Source of the DNA: Bacillus sp. FJAT-27264
GTDB lineage: Bacteria > Bacillota > Bacilli > Paenibacillales > Paenibacillaceae
Direction: 5' to 3'
Assembly: GCF_001682855.1 (NCBI RefSeq)
Contig: NZ_MAQW01000002.1
Span: 87,190-151,189 of the forward strand
Length of the DNA: 64,000 bases
Position numbers and translations under genes: made by a program. Shown in pieces: positions 53,852 to 63,165 of the stretch (within the stretch, counting starts at the first letter, position 1; each line of letters begins with the position of its first letter). The notes under the pieces are model-generated. The model searched no databases. It saw only the letters and a list, made by a program, of their open reading frames with translations, and was not told where the DNA came from.

Positions 53852-54760
53852 TCAATAGCGTATTCTTCCCTGCTCTCTTGACTGCAGAAGATCCATAAAT
53901 AATCCCATTAATGGAGAGAAAAAACGTTCCCGGTGATAAGAACAGAAAATGTGTCTTTGGAACGGATAATTGGGAATACTTCGCATCACTAGCTTCCCCC
54001 TGGCCACCTCATCCTCTACTGCCATTCTGGAGATAAAAGACACATGTTTCCCCCCTAGCAGGGATTGCTTGATGGCTTCCAGCGAATCCAGAAGCAGCGA
54101 AGTTCTGGGTATGAAACCTCCCTGCTCGAACCATTTATTGGTTAACTGTCGCGTACTCGACTCCATATCATGAAGAATAAAGCTTGCAGATGCAATTTCA
54201 GCCGGCTGCAATACACTCTGGGAAGCCAGCGGATGTTCGGGAGAAAAGACAAGCACTAGCTCATCTTCGCATAAGGCAGTGCTAAGAAGCCCCGGCTGTT
54301 CAAAGCGCTCGGTGGAGAGTATGCCGATGTCAATCTCATGGTTCAACAGCATCTCCTTAATTGAAAGAAACGGTTTTACCGTCAAAGAAATTGTCGTTCT
54401 GGGATACCTCTCACTGAACTCTCCCAAAATTCCTGGCAACAGATAAGTAGCTGGTACATAGCTTGCGCCAATTCTCAGTGTACCGCGCCCGGCGTTCCCG
54501 AACTCTTTTACCACCCGCTGGGCTTCTGCCGCCAATGAATTGATTTTGACCGCATAGTGGAGGAATGCCCGTCCGCTCTCCGTTAGGATCATCTTGTCCA
54601 TTCTTGGTTCAAACAGCTTCTCACCCAACTGTTCCTCCAGATTCTTCAAATGGTAGGTAACGGTTGGCTGCTTCAGCCCAAGCGCTTCAGCTACAGGTGT
54701 GATTTTCTTATGTTTATCCAATAGCTCTACAATTTGCAGCTTAATTAAATTTAGGTTCAC
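53852..54760 (-). CDS. LysR-family transcriptional regulator
   Basis: 302 residues. The winged helix reads KLQIVELLDKHKKITPVAEALG, LKQPTVTYHLKNLEEQLGEKLF; the effector domain begins TLRIGASYVPATYLLPG. The GTG at 54760 is preferred: GAGAGG lies 6 bases upstream, while the ATG at 54778 lies inside that purine tract. It is divergent from the transporter operon and probably regulates it; a palindrome lies between. Confidence 0.92.
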   Translation of the reverse strand: MNLNLIKLQIVELLDKHKKITPVAEALGLKQPTVTYHLKNLEEQLGEKLFEPRMDKMILTESGRAFLHYAVKINSLAAEAQRVVKEFGNAGRGTLRIGASYVPATYLLPGILGEFSERYPRTTISLTVKPFLSIKEMLLNHEIDIGILSTERFEQPGLLSTALCEDELVLVFSPEHPLASQSVLQPAEIASASFILHDMESSTRQLTNKWFEQGGFIPRTSLLLDSLEAIKQSLLGGKHVSFISRMAVEDEVARGKLVMRSIPNYPFQRHIFCSYHRERFFSPLMGLFMDLLQSREQGRIRY

Positions 54761-54797
54761 TCTTATCCTCTCCCTCATGGTGCTAGATCCATCCTAG

Positions 54798-54814
54798 CAT
54801 AGAAAAATTCTATG
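54798..54814. promoter_or_regulatory. LysR-type operator candidate
   Basis: CATAGAA-AAA-TTCTATG, perfect arms, including the T-N11-A pattern of LysR sites, between the divergent regulator and transporter genes. Confidence 0.6.
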
Positions 54815-54957
54815 AGTGTTAAGGGAATTGCATGAAAAAGTTAATAACGAGGTTACACTCGGCAAACATACCGGGAACCCTTCTTCTTTACACTAAGTAC
54901 ATACCAAGATCATTCATCAAAAAGTAAAAATTAAATATTTATGACAGGGAGAAAGAA

Positions 54958-55923
54958 ATGAACGAGTTAATCATTCGCGATCTTGCCAAAAGCTTCGGAG
55001 ATGTTCAAGCCCTGAAGCCGGCTAATCTGCACATCAAGACTGGAAGCTTCACGACACTGCTCGGACCGTCAGGCTGTGGCAAAACCACATTGCTCCGTCT
55101 GCTTGCAGGCCTTGAGACGCCAGATGCAGGAGAGATTTTGGCGGATGGCGAGCCCATTTATTCAGTGTCCCGGAGAGTGAATCAACCGGTTCACCGCAGA
55201 AACTTTGGGATGGTCTTTCAGGACTTCGCGCTCTGGCCGCACCTGAGCGTCTTCGAGAATGTTGCATTTGGACTGCGAGCAGCAAGGCAGAAGCAAGATT
55301 TGCGGGGACGTGTACTGGAAGCACTGCGGACGGTCAGACTGGACGGGCTGGAAGAACGATATCCTCATCAGCTATCAGGCGGACAGCAGCAGCGGGTAGC
55401 CTTTGCCAGAGCAGTTGTCACCCGCCCACGGCTTGTCCTCTTCGATGAGCCACTGAGCGCTTTGGACGCCATACTCCGCGATGAAATGCGGGTCGAACTG
55501 ATCTCGCTGGTCAAGAACATTGGGATTACGGCCTTATATGTAACCCATGACCAATCCGAGGCCATGTCGATGTCAGACGAAGTCGTAGTCATGCAAGGCG
55601 GCCATATCCTTCAGAGCGGGGCACCTGAGGAAATCTACCGTACGCCAAGGCATCCTTTTGTCGCACGCTTCATTGGTAAATCCAACTGGGTGATCCCGGA
55701 TCAGCAAATGCTACGTCCAGAACAGCTCCGCTGGTTCCAAGAGGACAATTCCAATCTGTCCTTTCATGGCACCATCCGGCATGTCAGCTATATGGGCGAT
55801 CGTTACGAAATGATTCTGGACATGCAAGAAATGGGGCAATGGATTGCCTATCATGAACAGCGGCTTCGCGTCGGCGATAACGTATGCCTGTATGCTGCTC
55901 CCGGGCAAATTCACAACATCTGA
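54958..55923 (+). CDS. ABC importer ATP-binding protein (FbpC-like)
   Basis: 321 residues. Walker A LLGPSGCGKTTLLRLLAG, signature LSGGQQQRVAFARA, Walker B LVLFDEPLSALDA, H-loop YVTHDQSEAMS, and a C-terminal TOBE-like beta domain. This matches the ferric-iron/2-aminoethylphosphonate class. It is first in an operon with a solute-binding lipoprotein, a double permease and a hydrolase. Confidence 0.93.
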   Translation: MNELIIRDLAKSFGDVQALKPANLHIKTGSFTTLLGPSGCGKTTLLRLLAGLETPDAGEILADGEPIYSVSRRVNQPVHRRNFGMVFQDFALWPHLSVFENVAFGLRAARQKQDLRGRVLEALRTVRLDGLEERYPHQLSGGQQQRVAFARAVVTRPRLVLFDEPLSALDAILRDEMRVELISLVKNIGITALYVTHDQSEAMSMSDEVVVMQGGHILQSGAPEEIYRTPRHPFVARFIGKSNWVIPDQQMLRPEQLRWFQEDNSNLSFHGTIRHVSYMGDRYEMILDMQEMGQWIAYHEQRLRVGDNVCLYAAPGQIHNI

Positions 55924-55982
55924 ATTCATCCGGATGATAACTTTTGCACTGAACTTCAACCTATTATATGGAGGTATTATCA

Positions 55983-57065
55983 ATGAAAAAACGGGTCAAT
56001 CAGAAACGAATCGGTAGTCTTCTTCTCACCACAGTCTTGGGGCTGAGCCTTGCAGGCTGCGGCAACGCCAACACACCTGCTGCGGATGCAGCCAATAATG
56101 GAGCGACTGGGAACACAGCTGTGGATCCAACTGCCTCTCCCGCTCAGACAAGCCTTAGTGGTAATCTCGTGGTATATAGCGCAGGCCCTGAAGGCCTGGC
56201 GAACAAGATCAAGGAAGGTTTTGAAGCAAAGACTGGAGTAAAGGTCGAGATGTTCCAAGGTACCACTGGTAAAATCCTCGCCCGCATGGAAGCGGAAAAA
56301 TCAAATCCGGCCGTGGATGTTGTAGTTCTGGCTTCTCTTCCTTCGATGCAAGGAATGAAAAAAGACGATCTGCTGCTTCCATATAAGGAAGCTGTCAATT
56401 CAGACAAGCTGGTGAGCGACTGGTCTGATCCAGACGGCAGCTATTTTAGCTACAGCGCCTCCGCACTTGGCATTGTCTACAATACGAAGAAAGTAACTAC
56501 ACCTCCAACCTCCTGGTCGGATCTCGGCAAGCCAGAGTGGAAAGGACAAGTTAACATCCCCGATCCATCGCTGTCCGGCTCGGCGCTTGATTTCATGACT
56601 GGCTATCTGAGTGCTCAAGGCGAGTCCGGTTGGGACCTCTTCAAGCAATACAAGGCCAATGGAGTAGCAATGGCTGGTGCCAACCAGGAAGCGCTTGATC
56701 CAGTAATTACAGGTGCCAAGTCCGTAGTTGCTGCAGGTGTAGATTACATGGCTTACAAGGCAAAAGCTTCCGGTGAGCCGGTTGACATCGTCTATCCTGC
56801 CGAAGGAACTGTAATCAGCCCACGTCCGGCTGCGATTATCAAAACAAGCCCAAATGTAGACAACGCCAAAGCTTTTATCGACTACCTGCTTTCTGATGAG
56901 GCCCAAGCCATGGTCGCCAAGGCATACCTCTTGCCAGGACGCACAGATGTTAAGGCTGAAGGACGCGCCAATCTGGATGAGATCAAGACCTATGATGTGA
57001 AATGGGACTGGATGAATGACCACGGCGATGAAGTCTCCACTACCTTTACGGATCTGTTCAAATAA
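55983..57065 (+). CDS. Solute-binding lipoprotein (iron or phosphonate type)
   Basis: 360 residues from the ATG after GGAGG. Lipobox LSLAGCGN, then a linker. The binding domain starts LVVYSAGPEGLANKIKEGFEAK and has YSASALGIVYNTKKV and PRPAAIIKTSPN, the pattern of periplasmic-binding family 1/Fbp-like proteins. The iron-binding tyrosine pair typical of FbpA is not evident, so a phosphonate or other anion is equally possible. Confidence 0.88.
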   Translation: MKKRVNQKRIGSLLLTTVLGLSLAGCGNANTPAADAANNGATGNTAVDPTASPAQTSLSGNLVVYSAGPEGLANKIKEGFEAKTGVKVEMFQGTTGKILARMEAEKSNPAVDVVVLASLPSMQGMKKDDLLLPYKEAVNSDKLVSDWSDPDGSYFSYSASALGIVYNTKKVTTPPTSWSDLGKPEWKGQVNIPDPSLSGSALDFMTGYLSAQGESGWDLFKQYKANGVAMAGANQEALDPVITGAKSVVAAGVDYMAYKAKASGEPVDIVYPAEGTVISPRPAAIIKTSPNVDNAKAFIDYLLSDEAQAMVAKAYLLPGRTDVKAEGRANLDEIKTYDVKWDWMNDHGDEVSTTFTDLFK

Positions 57066-57070
57066 GCATC

Positions 57071-58750
57071 ATGAAAAAGTCTTCTGTACGTACCTTTCAA
57101 TGGAGAGGGGGCAGTCTGGCACTGGGGATATTGGCGATCCTGGTGCTGCTGCCGCTGCTCCTGATTTTCTGGACAAGTATTTCTCCAGGCGGCAGGCTTG
57201 ATATTACTGCTCCCTTAAAGACCATTGTGAACAACAGGGGATTGCTAGAGGTTCTGTTAAACTCGCTGGGTCTCGGCGTTAGTGTTATTGCCCTGACTAC
57301 TGTTTTTGCCCTTCCACTGGCATGGATCATGGCGAAAACGTCCATCGGCCGTCATCGCTGGCTGGACGTGGTTCTGTTGATTCCCTTCATGACACCTCCC
57401 TATATCGGTTCTATGGGCTGGATGCTGTTTATGCAGTCCGGTGGATATATGGAGCAGTTGCTGCCCGCTTCGGCGGCGGTTACTCCCTATTTCTTCTCTT
57501 ACTGGGGCATGGTTCTGATTATGAGTCTGCATTTATTCCCTTTTCTCTATCTGCTGCTGCGTAATTCACTGTTGCAGATCGGCGGCAGTCTGGAAGAGGC
57601 CGCTGCGGTTCATGGCGCATCCTTTGCTTATAAGAGCAGAAAAGTAATCCTCCCCTTGTTATTATCCAGTTATGGGCTGGGCGCGCTGCTGATCTTTGTC
57701 AAAACGATTGCTGAATTCGGAACGCCGGCAACCTTTGGCCGCAAAATCGGCTTCTATGTCCTTACCTCCGAAATTCACCGGTACATCGCCAGTTGGCCGA
57801 TTGATTTCGGTAAAGCTACCTCATTAGCTTCTGTATTGCTGGGGGTATGTTTGGTTATGTGGTACATCCAGACCTTGATTAGCAGTCGTTACTCCTACCG
57901 TCTGGTTGGCGGTAAAGGAATGCGTAGCAAAAGCAAAACCTCAGGGGGACTTGCAGGCTTGGCCAGTTGGGGTTATCTAGTATTCCTGCTTATTGCTTCG
58001 ATTGGAGTACCTTATTTCTCCATTATCACTGCTTCGCTGCTCAAACTGCGGGGAGAAGGCTTGTCTTGGGGGAATTTGACGCTGAATCATTATCGGGAGC
58101 TACTGTCCCCCGGTTCTCCTGGAATGCATGCGCTAATCAATAGCTTGGGCCTGGCTGTAGCCGCTTCGTGTATCGCAGTAATTCTAGGTACCTGGTTCGG
58201 ACTGACCATTGGCAAAGCCACGTCATGGAGACAGAAGCTCACCGATCTCTTCAGTTTACTGCCGAATACCGTGCCAGGCATTGTACTTGTCGTGGGCTTG
58301 ATTCTGTTCTGGAACGCTCGCTGGATGCCTATTCCGCTATACAATACGTACGGCATGGTCGTACTGACTTATGTAGTGTTGTTTCTTCCTTATACCGTGC
58401 AGTATGTAAAATCAAGCTATGGGCAGCTGGACCCCGCCTTGATGCAGGCGGGCCAAGTGTTTGGCGGCAGCCGGATCTATGTCTTTAGGCGTATCCTGCT
58501 GCCGCTGATCCTGCCCGGCATGGCCGCGGGTTGGATGATGACCTTTACCATTTCCAATCGGGAATTGGTCGCCTCGTTGCTGATCCTGCCCCCGTCTATG
58601 CAGACATCGGCAACTTATATTTTCGCCCAGTTTGAGCAGGGTGCTGTCGCACTCGGTATGGCCATGGCTGTCGTTTCTGTCGGCATCACTACCGCCTTGC
58701 TACTGGCGATCGAATATCTAAACCCTGACAGAAAGCGGAGACAACGATGA
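57071..58750 (+). CDS. ABC importer permease, two fused membrane domains (FbpB-like)
   Basis: 559 residues with about twelve helices in two halves, each with the permease EAA-like loop (LEEAAAVHGASFAYK and LMQAGQVFGGSRIYVFRRILLPLILPGM). This fused form is usual for ferric-iron/phosphonate importers. No good ribosome site precedes the ATG, which lies 5 bases after the binding protein stop, so translation is probably coupled. Confidence 0.92.
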   Translation: MKKSSVRTFQWRGGSLALGILAILVLLPLLLIFWTSISPGGRLDITAPLKTIVNNRGLLEVLLNSLGLGVSVIALTTVFALPLAWIMAKTSIGRHRWLDVVLLIPFMTPPYIGSMGWMLFMQSGGYMEQLLPASAAVTPYFFSYWGMVLIMSLHLFPFLYLLLRNSLLQIGGSLEEAAAVHGASFAYKSRKVILPLLLSSYGLGALLIFVKTIAEFGTPATFGRKIGFYVLTSEIHRYIASWPIDFGKATSLASVLLGVCLVMWYIQTLISSRYSYRLVGGKGMRSKSKTSGGLAGLASWGYLVFLLIASIGVPYFSIITASLLKLRGEGLSWGNLTLNHYRELLSPGSPGMHALINSLGLAVAASCIAVILGTWFGLTIGKATSWRQKLTDLFSLLPNTVPGIVLVVGLILFWNARWMPIPLYNTYGMVVLTYVVLFLPYTVQYVKSSYGQLDPALMQAGQVFGGSRIYVFRRILLPLILPGMAAGWMMTFTISNRELVASLLILPPSMQTSATYIFAQFEQGAVALGMAMAVVSVGITTALLLAIEYLNPDRKRRQR

Positions 58751-60228
58751 CTACACTAACCATATGGGGGGGCGCTGGGGAGCATGGGCGCTCCTCTTAT
58801 CTTATCAGGAACGATCAAGCCGGCATTCTGCTGGATTGCGGAGTCAAAAAAGAGGCCGGCAGTGAATATCCGCTGCTGGAAGCAGAGCGAATTCCGGAAC
58901 TGCTAGCTGTCTTTCTCTCCCATGCCCACGAGGATCACTCAGCTGCGCTTCCTCTTCTCTATAAGTACGGATATAAAGGGAAGGTATGGACGACCCGGGA
59001 GACGGCGCTGCAGCTGCCGGATTATTTTACGGCTTGGCGCAACTACGTGACTGCTGGGCCGACTTCACTTTTTTTTGAACAAGCAGATTGTGAGGCTATT
59101 GAATTCGCCTATCTGGAGGAACACACTCCCCCATTAACATGGCATTGCCTGGCTCCAGGTCTTCGTGTCATGTGGGGCCGCAGCGGTCACATGATCGGAT
59201 CGATTTGGGTAGCTCTGGAGTGGGACGGTAAAACCATCTTCTTCTCTGGCGATTTTACTGGGGAATCCCAGTTGCTGGCGGTGGATGATCCAGGATTGGC
59301 ATTGTTCCATTCTGCCTTGCAGAAGACTGAGGAGCACTCGGCAGAGATGACAATCGGGAAGAAGACAGAGGAAATAGCTGAAACAACATCGAAAACGGCA
59401 ACTGAAGAGATAATTAATAAAACAAACGTAGGGATAAATGTAGAGATAGCCGAAGAGGACCTTGGGGAAGCAGACATACTGACCATATCCGTTGAAAAGA
59501 TATCCCCACGTTGTATAGATCTCGCTATCATTGATGGAGCTTATGGCCCTGATCCTGAGACTCAGCAGGACAAGCTGCTACAATTGGAGTCCGCAATCCG
59601 CAGCACACTGGAGGCAAATGGAACCGTCCTTCTGCCTGTTCCACTGTACGGACGGGGTCAGGAACTGCTCGTCTGGACCGGAGAACGATTCCCTAATACA
59701 ACGTTAATCGCGGAAGACAGATTGCTCGCACCTCTTCGTGGGCTTGAACAAAGCTCCTTTTGGCTCAGGGAGACAGCTATCTCACGCATTCAAGCATTGC
59801 TGAACAGTGACCAGCTACGCACCGTCTCAGATCTGGATCAGCGTAGGCAGGCTATGGATTATCCACATGGAGCTATCATCTTTACAGATGATGGCATGCT
59901 ACTCTCTTCTACAGCCCGCTGGTATTACGATCAATTATCCACCAGCCCCTGCAGTCAGGTTATCTTCACCGGGCACCTACCGGCTGGCAGCTTTGCACAG
60001 GGACTGGTGACCTCTCCTCCTGCTGACGGACCTGCCATTTCCTTAATCCGCTACAAGGTCCATCAGGGCCTGCCGGATATCCGGGACATGCTGCACAGCA
60101 TTCCCAGCCGTCAGAATGTACTCGTTCACGCACCCGATCATCATAATCGGCAGGCAGTCACCCTGCTTCAAGAGGAGGGTACTGCTGGACTGCATGCTCT
60201 TTTGCCTGGAGACCAATTGCACTTCTAA
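58747..60228 (+). CDS. Metallo-beta-lactamase-fold hydrolase
   Basis: 493 residues, overlapping the permease by ATGA. The metal motif is FLSHAHEDHSAALP (HxHxDH), later GRSGHMIGSIW and FFSGDFTGE; the size and layout resemble RNase J/beta-CASP-type or phosphonate-type hydrolases. Residues about 195-250 are a low-complexity E/T/I-rich insertion (EEIAETTSKTATEEIINKT). Its tie to the transporter suggests it cleaves or processes the imported substrate. Confidence 0.85.
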   Translation: MTTLTIWGGAGEHGRSSYLIRNDQAGILLDCGVKKEAGSEYPLLEAERIPELLAVFLSHAHEDHSAALPLLYKYGYKGKVWTTRETALQLPDYFTAWRNYVTAGPTSLFFEQADCEAIEFAYLEEHTPPLTWHCLAPGLRVMWGRSGHMIGSIWVALEWDGKTIFFSGDFTGESQLLAVDDPGLALFHSALQKTEEHSAEMTIGKKTEEIAETTSKTATEEIINKTNVGINVEIAEEDLGEADILTISVEKISPRCIDLAIIDGAYGPDPETQQDKLLQLESAIRSTLEANGTVLLPVPLYGRGQELLVWTGERFPNTTLIAEDRLLAPLRGLEQSSFWLRETAISRIQALLNSDQLRTVSDLDQRRQAMDYPHGAIIFTDDGMLLSSTARWYYDQLSTSPCSQVIFTGHLPAGSFAQGLVTSPPADGPAISLIRYKVHQGLPDIRDMLHSIPSRQNVLVHAPDHHNRQAVTLLQEEGTAGLHALLPGDQLHF

Positions 60229-60247
60229 TTGAATCTACTTCTATGTA

Positions 60248-60293
60248 AAAGGCTGATACAACGGAACCCTGCGATTCCTGTATCAGCCCTTTG
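60248..60293 (+). terminator. Terminator of the transporter operon
   Basis: AAAGGCTGATACA and TGTATCAGCCCTTT pair around a 19-base loop. Confidence 0.85.
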
Positions 60294-60308
60294 TGTATTA
60301 TTCATTTT

Positions 60309-60446
60309 TTAACGATTGCATGTAATCTCCACCGTCTTGGTTAGCGCATCGTAGCCCGTTACCTTCGCGCCCAGTGCTTCCACAAGCACTCGTACCAGTA
60401 CATAGGTTACTCCCTTATCTAGAAGGCCGTCAGCGTTTTTAAATAC
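60309..60446 (-). pseudogene. Stalk-domain (copper amine oxidase N-terminal-like) protein remnant
   Basis: On the minus strand after a TAG, 45 codons read KNADGLLDKGVTYVLVRVLV and EALGAKVTGYDALTKTVEIT, the repeat unit of PF07833-type stalk domains found in many Paenibacillus wall proteins. No start or signal peptide remains. Confidence 0.6.
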
Positions 60447-60897
60447 CTATGAACAATCTCTTTCATCCCTCCCGTTCCTGGATAAACAAAAACGGATACA
60501 GTCCTTATATCAGGAACTCTATCCGTTTAAGACTATGGCAGCTGAGCCAAGAAACTTTTCACCGCACTCTTAGTGTTTCAGCCTTGCTGGCCTGATCTGT
60601 AGTGGAGCATTCATGCTCCTGCGGTGTCCTTTTGCTTCATTTGCCATGTTATAATCATACCCGCTTATTTCGTGCACAGAGACGGTGATACGGCGAATTT
60701 CAGCAGAGCCTAAGGATGGAATAGAGTGGCTTTTAGTAGAGAATGTACGTTCTGTTTTGGTATATAGAAGTATTAAGCAAGCAGACCTAACATATAAAAA
60801 AACTGCATCACCCACATTGCGGATGATACAGCTCCTATAATTTCACTAGTTTTAATAGCTTCAATAATCCGTGACCCCGGATCCCTTCCTGGGTTAT
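60447..60897. other. Gene-free stretch
   Basis: Holds a hairpin AAACGGATA...TATCCGTTT at 60491-60530 and otherwise nothing I can assign. A minus-strand frame at 60570-60815 has no ribosome site or family likeness. Confidence 0.45.
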
Positions 60898-61512
60898 TTA
60901 GAAGTGGCTGATACTCTCTAAGGAGGAGCCACCTATTTCTAGCTTCTGCGGCTTGGATGTACCTTTTAAAAGAGAGTCTAGTGACAGCAGCCCAAGGTCG
61001 GTTAATGCCAGCGCCATTTTATAAAAAGCCTTGGAACGTATCTTCACGTAAGTGTCCTTGCTGACCGGCGGATCAAACACATGATTGTATATCGTGTAAT
61101 CGTACATCTCATCTCTTCTCATATACCTTTCCCGTACCAGTTGCTGCTCTCTTGTGTCCAGTCTCTCCACCACCGTGTCTATAGCCGCGCAATAAGCTCT
61201 ACGAGCTGCGGGCACATCCACATTATGTGTGGCGAGCGCTGTCGTCTGATCTGTAGTAGCATTCGTAGGTCCATGAAAATGTCCAGTATAACAATAAGTG
61301 CTAATTGCCTCCTTGACCTCAAAGGTAACCGTTTTGAAAATACGGTATTTCTCCAGCATGCTTTCTATAGTGATCTGTGTCCGGCGACGGTCCAGTTCAG
61401 GTAAAGAAGATAGGTTCAGCACAGTATACACTCCCTTTGTATTATATTTGCAGTATTTCTCCAAGAATTGTGGTAAAATTCTACTTGTTCGTATCTTGTT
61501 CGCCTTTTTCAA
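60898..61512 (-). CDS. ArpU-like phage transcriptional regulator
   Basis: 204 residues, TTG start with AAGGTGG upstream. RRRTQITIESMLEKYRIFKTV and LVRERYMRRDEMYDYTIYNHV, then SKDTYVKIRSKAFYKMALAL, match the ArpU family of late-gene activators in Gram-positive phages. It is the only phage morphogenesis-type gene here, so it belongs to a reduced prophage or is domesticated. Confidence 0.7.
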   Translation of the reverse strand: MKKANKIRTSRILPQFLEKYCKYNTKGVYTVLNLSSLPELDRRRTQITIESMLEKYRIFKTVTFEVKEAISTYCYTGHFHGPTNATTDQTTALATHNVDVPAARRAYCAAIDTVVERLDTREQQLVRERYMRRDEMYDYTIYNHVFDPPVSKDTYVKIRSKAFYKMALALTDLGLLSLDSLLKGTSKPQKLEIGGSSLESISHF

Positions 61513-61693
61513 TAATATACCACCTTCCTTCCAATTCCGTAAAATCCGATTTACGGCTGTATGAGCCGGTTAACAGCTGTTTTTCATCACTTATCTTGCC
61601 TTTTGGCAATAAACCATTCTTTGTTGTTTACCTCTTGGCAAAAATGGCTTATATTATTTACAACAGCTAACAGTGCAGAAGGAGTGGGTAGTG

Positions 61694-62122
61694 ATGGAAC
61701 AAGAATTTGGCCGTTTTCTAAAAGAGCTTCGCGAACAAAGAGGACTAACCATCAATCAATTAGCATCCGCAGCAGGTGTCAGTGGTTCACAAATCTCACG
61801 GATCGAGAATGGTCTGCGAGGTATCCCAAAACCGGCAACCTTACGTAAGATCGCTGAGGCTACAGGTTGTTCTTATGAGGAGCTAATGGAACGGGCAGGG
61901 TATTTACAAGATCAAGGTGCTGCTGAAGCCGAGATCATTCCTGATTGGGCCACAAACAAGGACAAGCGTGACTTCCGCAAAATGCTGGAGGATGACGGTG
62001 AATTGATGTTCGATGGTATACCGCTGGATAAGGAGGACAAGCAGAGGATTAAAGACGTGCTCACGGGGTTGTTCTGGGAGGCCAAACAAATGAATAAGCG
62101 CAAAAAGCCCAAACAGGATTAA
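61694..62122 (+). CDS. XRE-family transcriptional regulator
   Basis: 142 residues from the ATG with AAGGAG 9 bases upstream. The helix-turn-helix is LKELREQRGLTINQLASAAG, VSGSQISRIENGLR. The C-terminal part is charged. Together with the ImmA-like peptidase directly downstream it resembles the repressor module of ICEBs1-type elements and phages. Confidence 0.92.
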   Translation: MEQEFGRFLKELREQRGLTINQLASAAGVSGSQISRIENGLRGIPKPATLRKIAEATGCSYEELMERAGYLQDQGAAEAEIIPDWATNKDKRDFRKMLEDDGELMFDGIPLDKEDKQRIKDVLTGLFWEAKQMNKRKKPKQD

Positions 62123-62184
62123 GTGTTCGAGGCGCTCTATAGGGGAATATAACAAATACACTAAACGTACTGCAGGTGAAGACA

Positions 62185-62598
62185 ATGGATGAATTGATTA
62201 ATAATCTGATTAAAAAATATAAGACCAACTGTCCCTTTGAAATTTCCAGAGCACTTGGTATTCACATTCGTTTTATGAATCTGGGGACAGGCACGAAGGG
62301 ATTATATTATCGAAAATTAAGAAGAAGATTTATCGTCATTCATAATGAACTGCCTGTAGAATGGCAGCGATTTGTTTGTGCCCATGAACTGGGGCATGAT
62401 CGACTTCACAAAGGGATCAACCGTTTTTTCCTGGAAGAGAACTCTTACTTCGCCCCTGGTAAGCTGGAGAGGCAGGCGAATGCCTTTGCGATCCAACTGC
62501 TGACCGCCAATACTGCGCCAGAACAGGACGAATCACATCAAGGCTACTACCAGAGATTAGGCATTCCACCGGAGGTACGACTTTTTTTACAGGATTAA
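62185..62598 (+). CDS. ImmA/IrrE-family metallopeptidase
   Basis: 137 residues. The zinc motif is FVCAHELGHDRLHKG (HELGH) and ERQANAFAIQLL supplies the downstream helix. ImmA-type proteases cleave their neighbouring XRE repressor on DNA damage or signals. The partner is the gene 60 bases upstream. Confidence 0.9.
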   Translation: MDELINNLIKKYKTNCPFEISRALGIHIRFMNLGTGTKGLYYRKLRRRFIVIHNELPVEWQRFVCAHELGHDRLHKGINRFFLEENSYFAPGKLERQANAFAIQLLTANTAPEQDESHQGYYQRLGIPPEVRLFLQD

Positions 62599-62731
62599 TT
62601 AGAATGTTAGAATGTACACTTCGACGTCCCCCATCATCAGTCACATACATAGATCTCAGTTAGATAGATCTGTCCTGTCTATCAGATGATTTGATAATTC
62701 AGCTTAAACTCTAGAACTTTGCAATCTCCTA

Positions 62732-62783
62732 AGCTTCTTTAGGCTTCTTTAGGCTTTTTTAGGCTTTTTTAGGCTTGTTTAGG
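62732..62783. repeat. Five tandem 10-bp repeats
   Basis: The unit GCTTCTTTAG recurs five times with changes only at two positions (C/T/G and T). The last unit is followed by a degenerate copy at 62811. It lies between the ImmA gene and the tRNA operon terminator. Confidence 0.8.
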
Positions 62784-62862
62784 ATTCGTTTTTCACTTCT
62801 GTAGGCTTTTTCAAAGTTGTAGTACTTATGCACACCTCTCGTGATTAGCAAAAGTTACACAA

Positions 62863-62890
62863 CAAAAAAACTCTTACCAGAGTAAGAGTT
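62863..62890 (-). terminator. Terminator of the tRNA operon
   Basis: AACTCTTAC / GTAAGAGTT stem with CAGA loop; T7 follows on the minus strand, 17 bases past the last tRNA. Confidence 0.88.
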
Positions 62891-62906
62891 AATTAACAAC
62901 TAAGTA

Positions 62907-62980
62907 TCGGGATGACACGATTTGAACATGCGACCCCCTGGTCCCAAACCAGGTGCTCTACCAAGCTGAGCTACATCCCG
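62907..62980 (-). tRNA. tRNA-Pro(UGG), copy 2
   Basis: Cloverleaf with anticodon loop TTTGGGA, T-arm TTCAAAT. CCA is not encoded. Same sequence as 63081-63154. Confidence 0.95.
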
Positions 62981-62994
62981 AAACTATAAGATTA

Positions 62995-63068
62995 TGGAGC
63001 GGGTGATGGGAATCGAACCCACGCTATCAGCTTGGAAGGCTGAAGTTCTACCATTGAACTACACCCGC
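62995..63068 (-). tRNA. tRNA-Gly(UCC)
   Basis: Acceptor GCGGGTG/CACCCGC, anticodon loop CTTCCAA, CCA encoded. Confidence 0.95.
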
Positions 63069-63080
63069 AAAGATTTAAAA

Positions 63081-63154
63081 TCGGGATGACACGATTTGAA
63101 CATGCGACCCCCTGGTCCCAAACCAGGTGCTCTACCAAGCTGAGCTACATCCCG
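63081..63154 (-). tRNA. tRNA-Pro(UGG), copy 1
   Basis: Same sequence as the gene at 62907; anticodon loop TTTGGGA. Confidence 0.95.
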
Positions 63155-63165
63155 ATAATATAAAA

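Noticed and set aside
60570..60815. 81-residue minus-strand frame
   Set aside because: No ribosome site, no recognisable domain and it sits among gene remnants.
62732..62783. CRISPR array
   Set aside because: Units are 10 bases with no spacers and no cas genes occur in the window.
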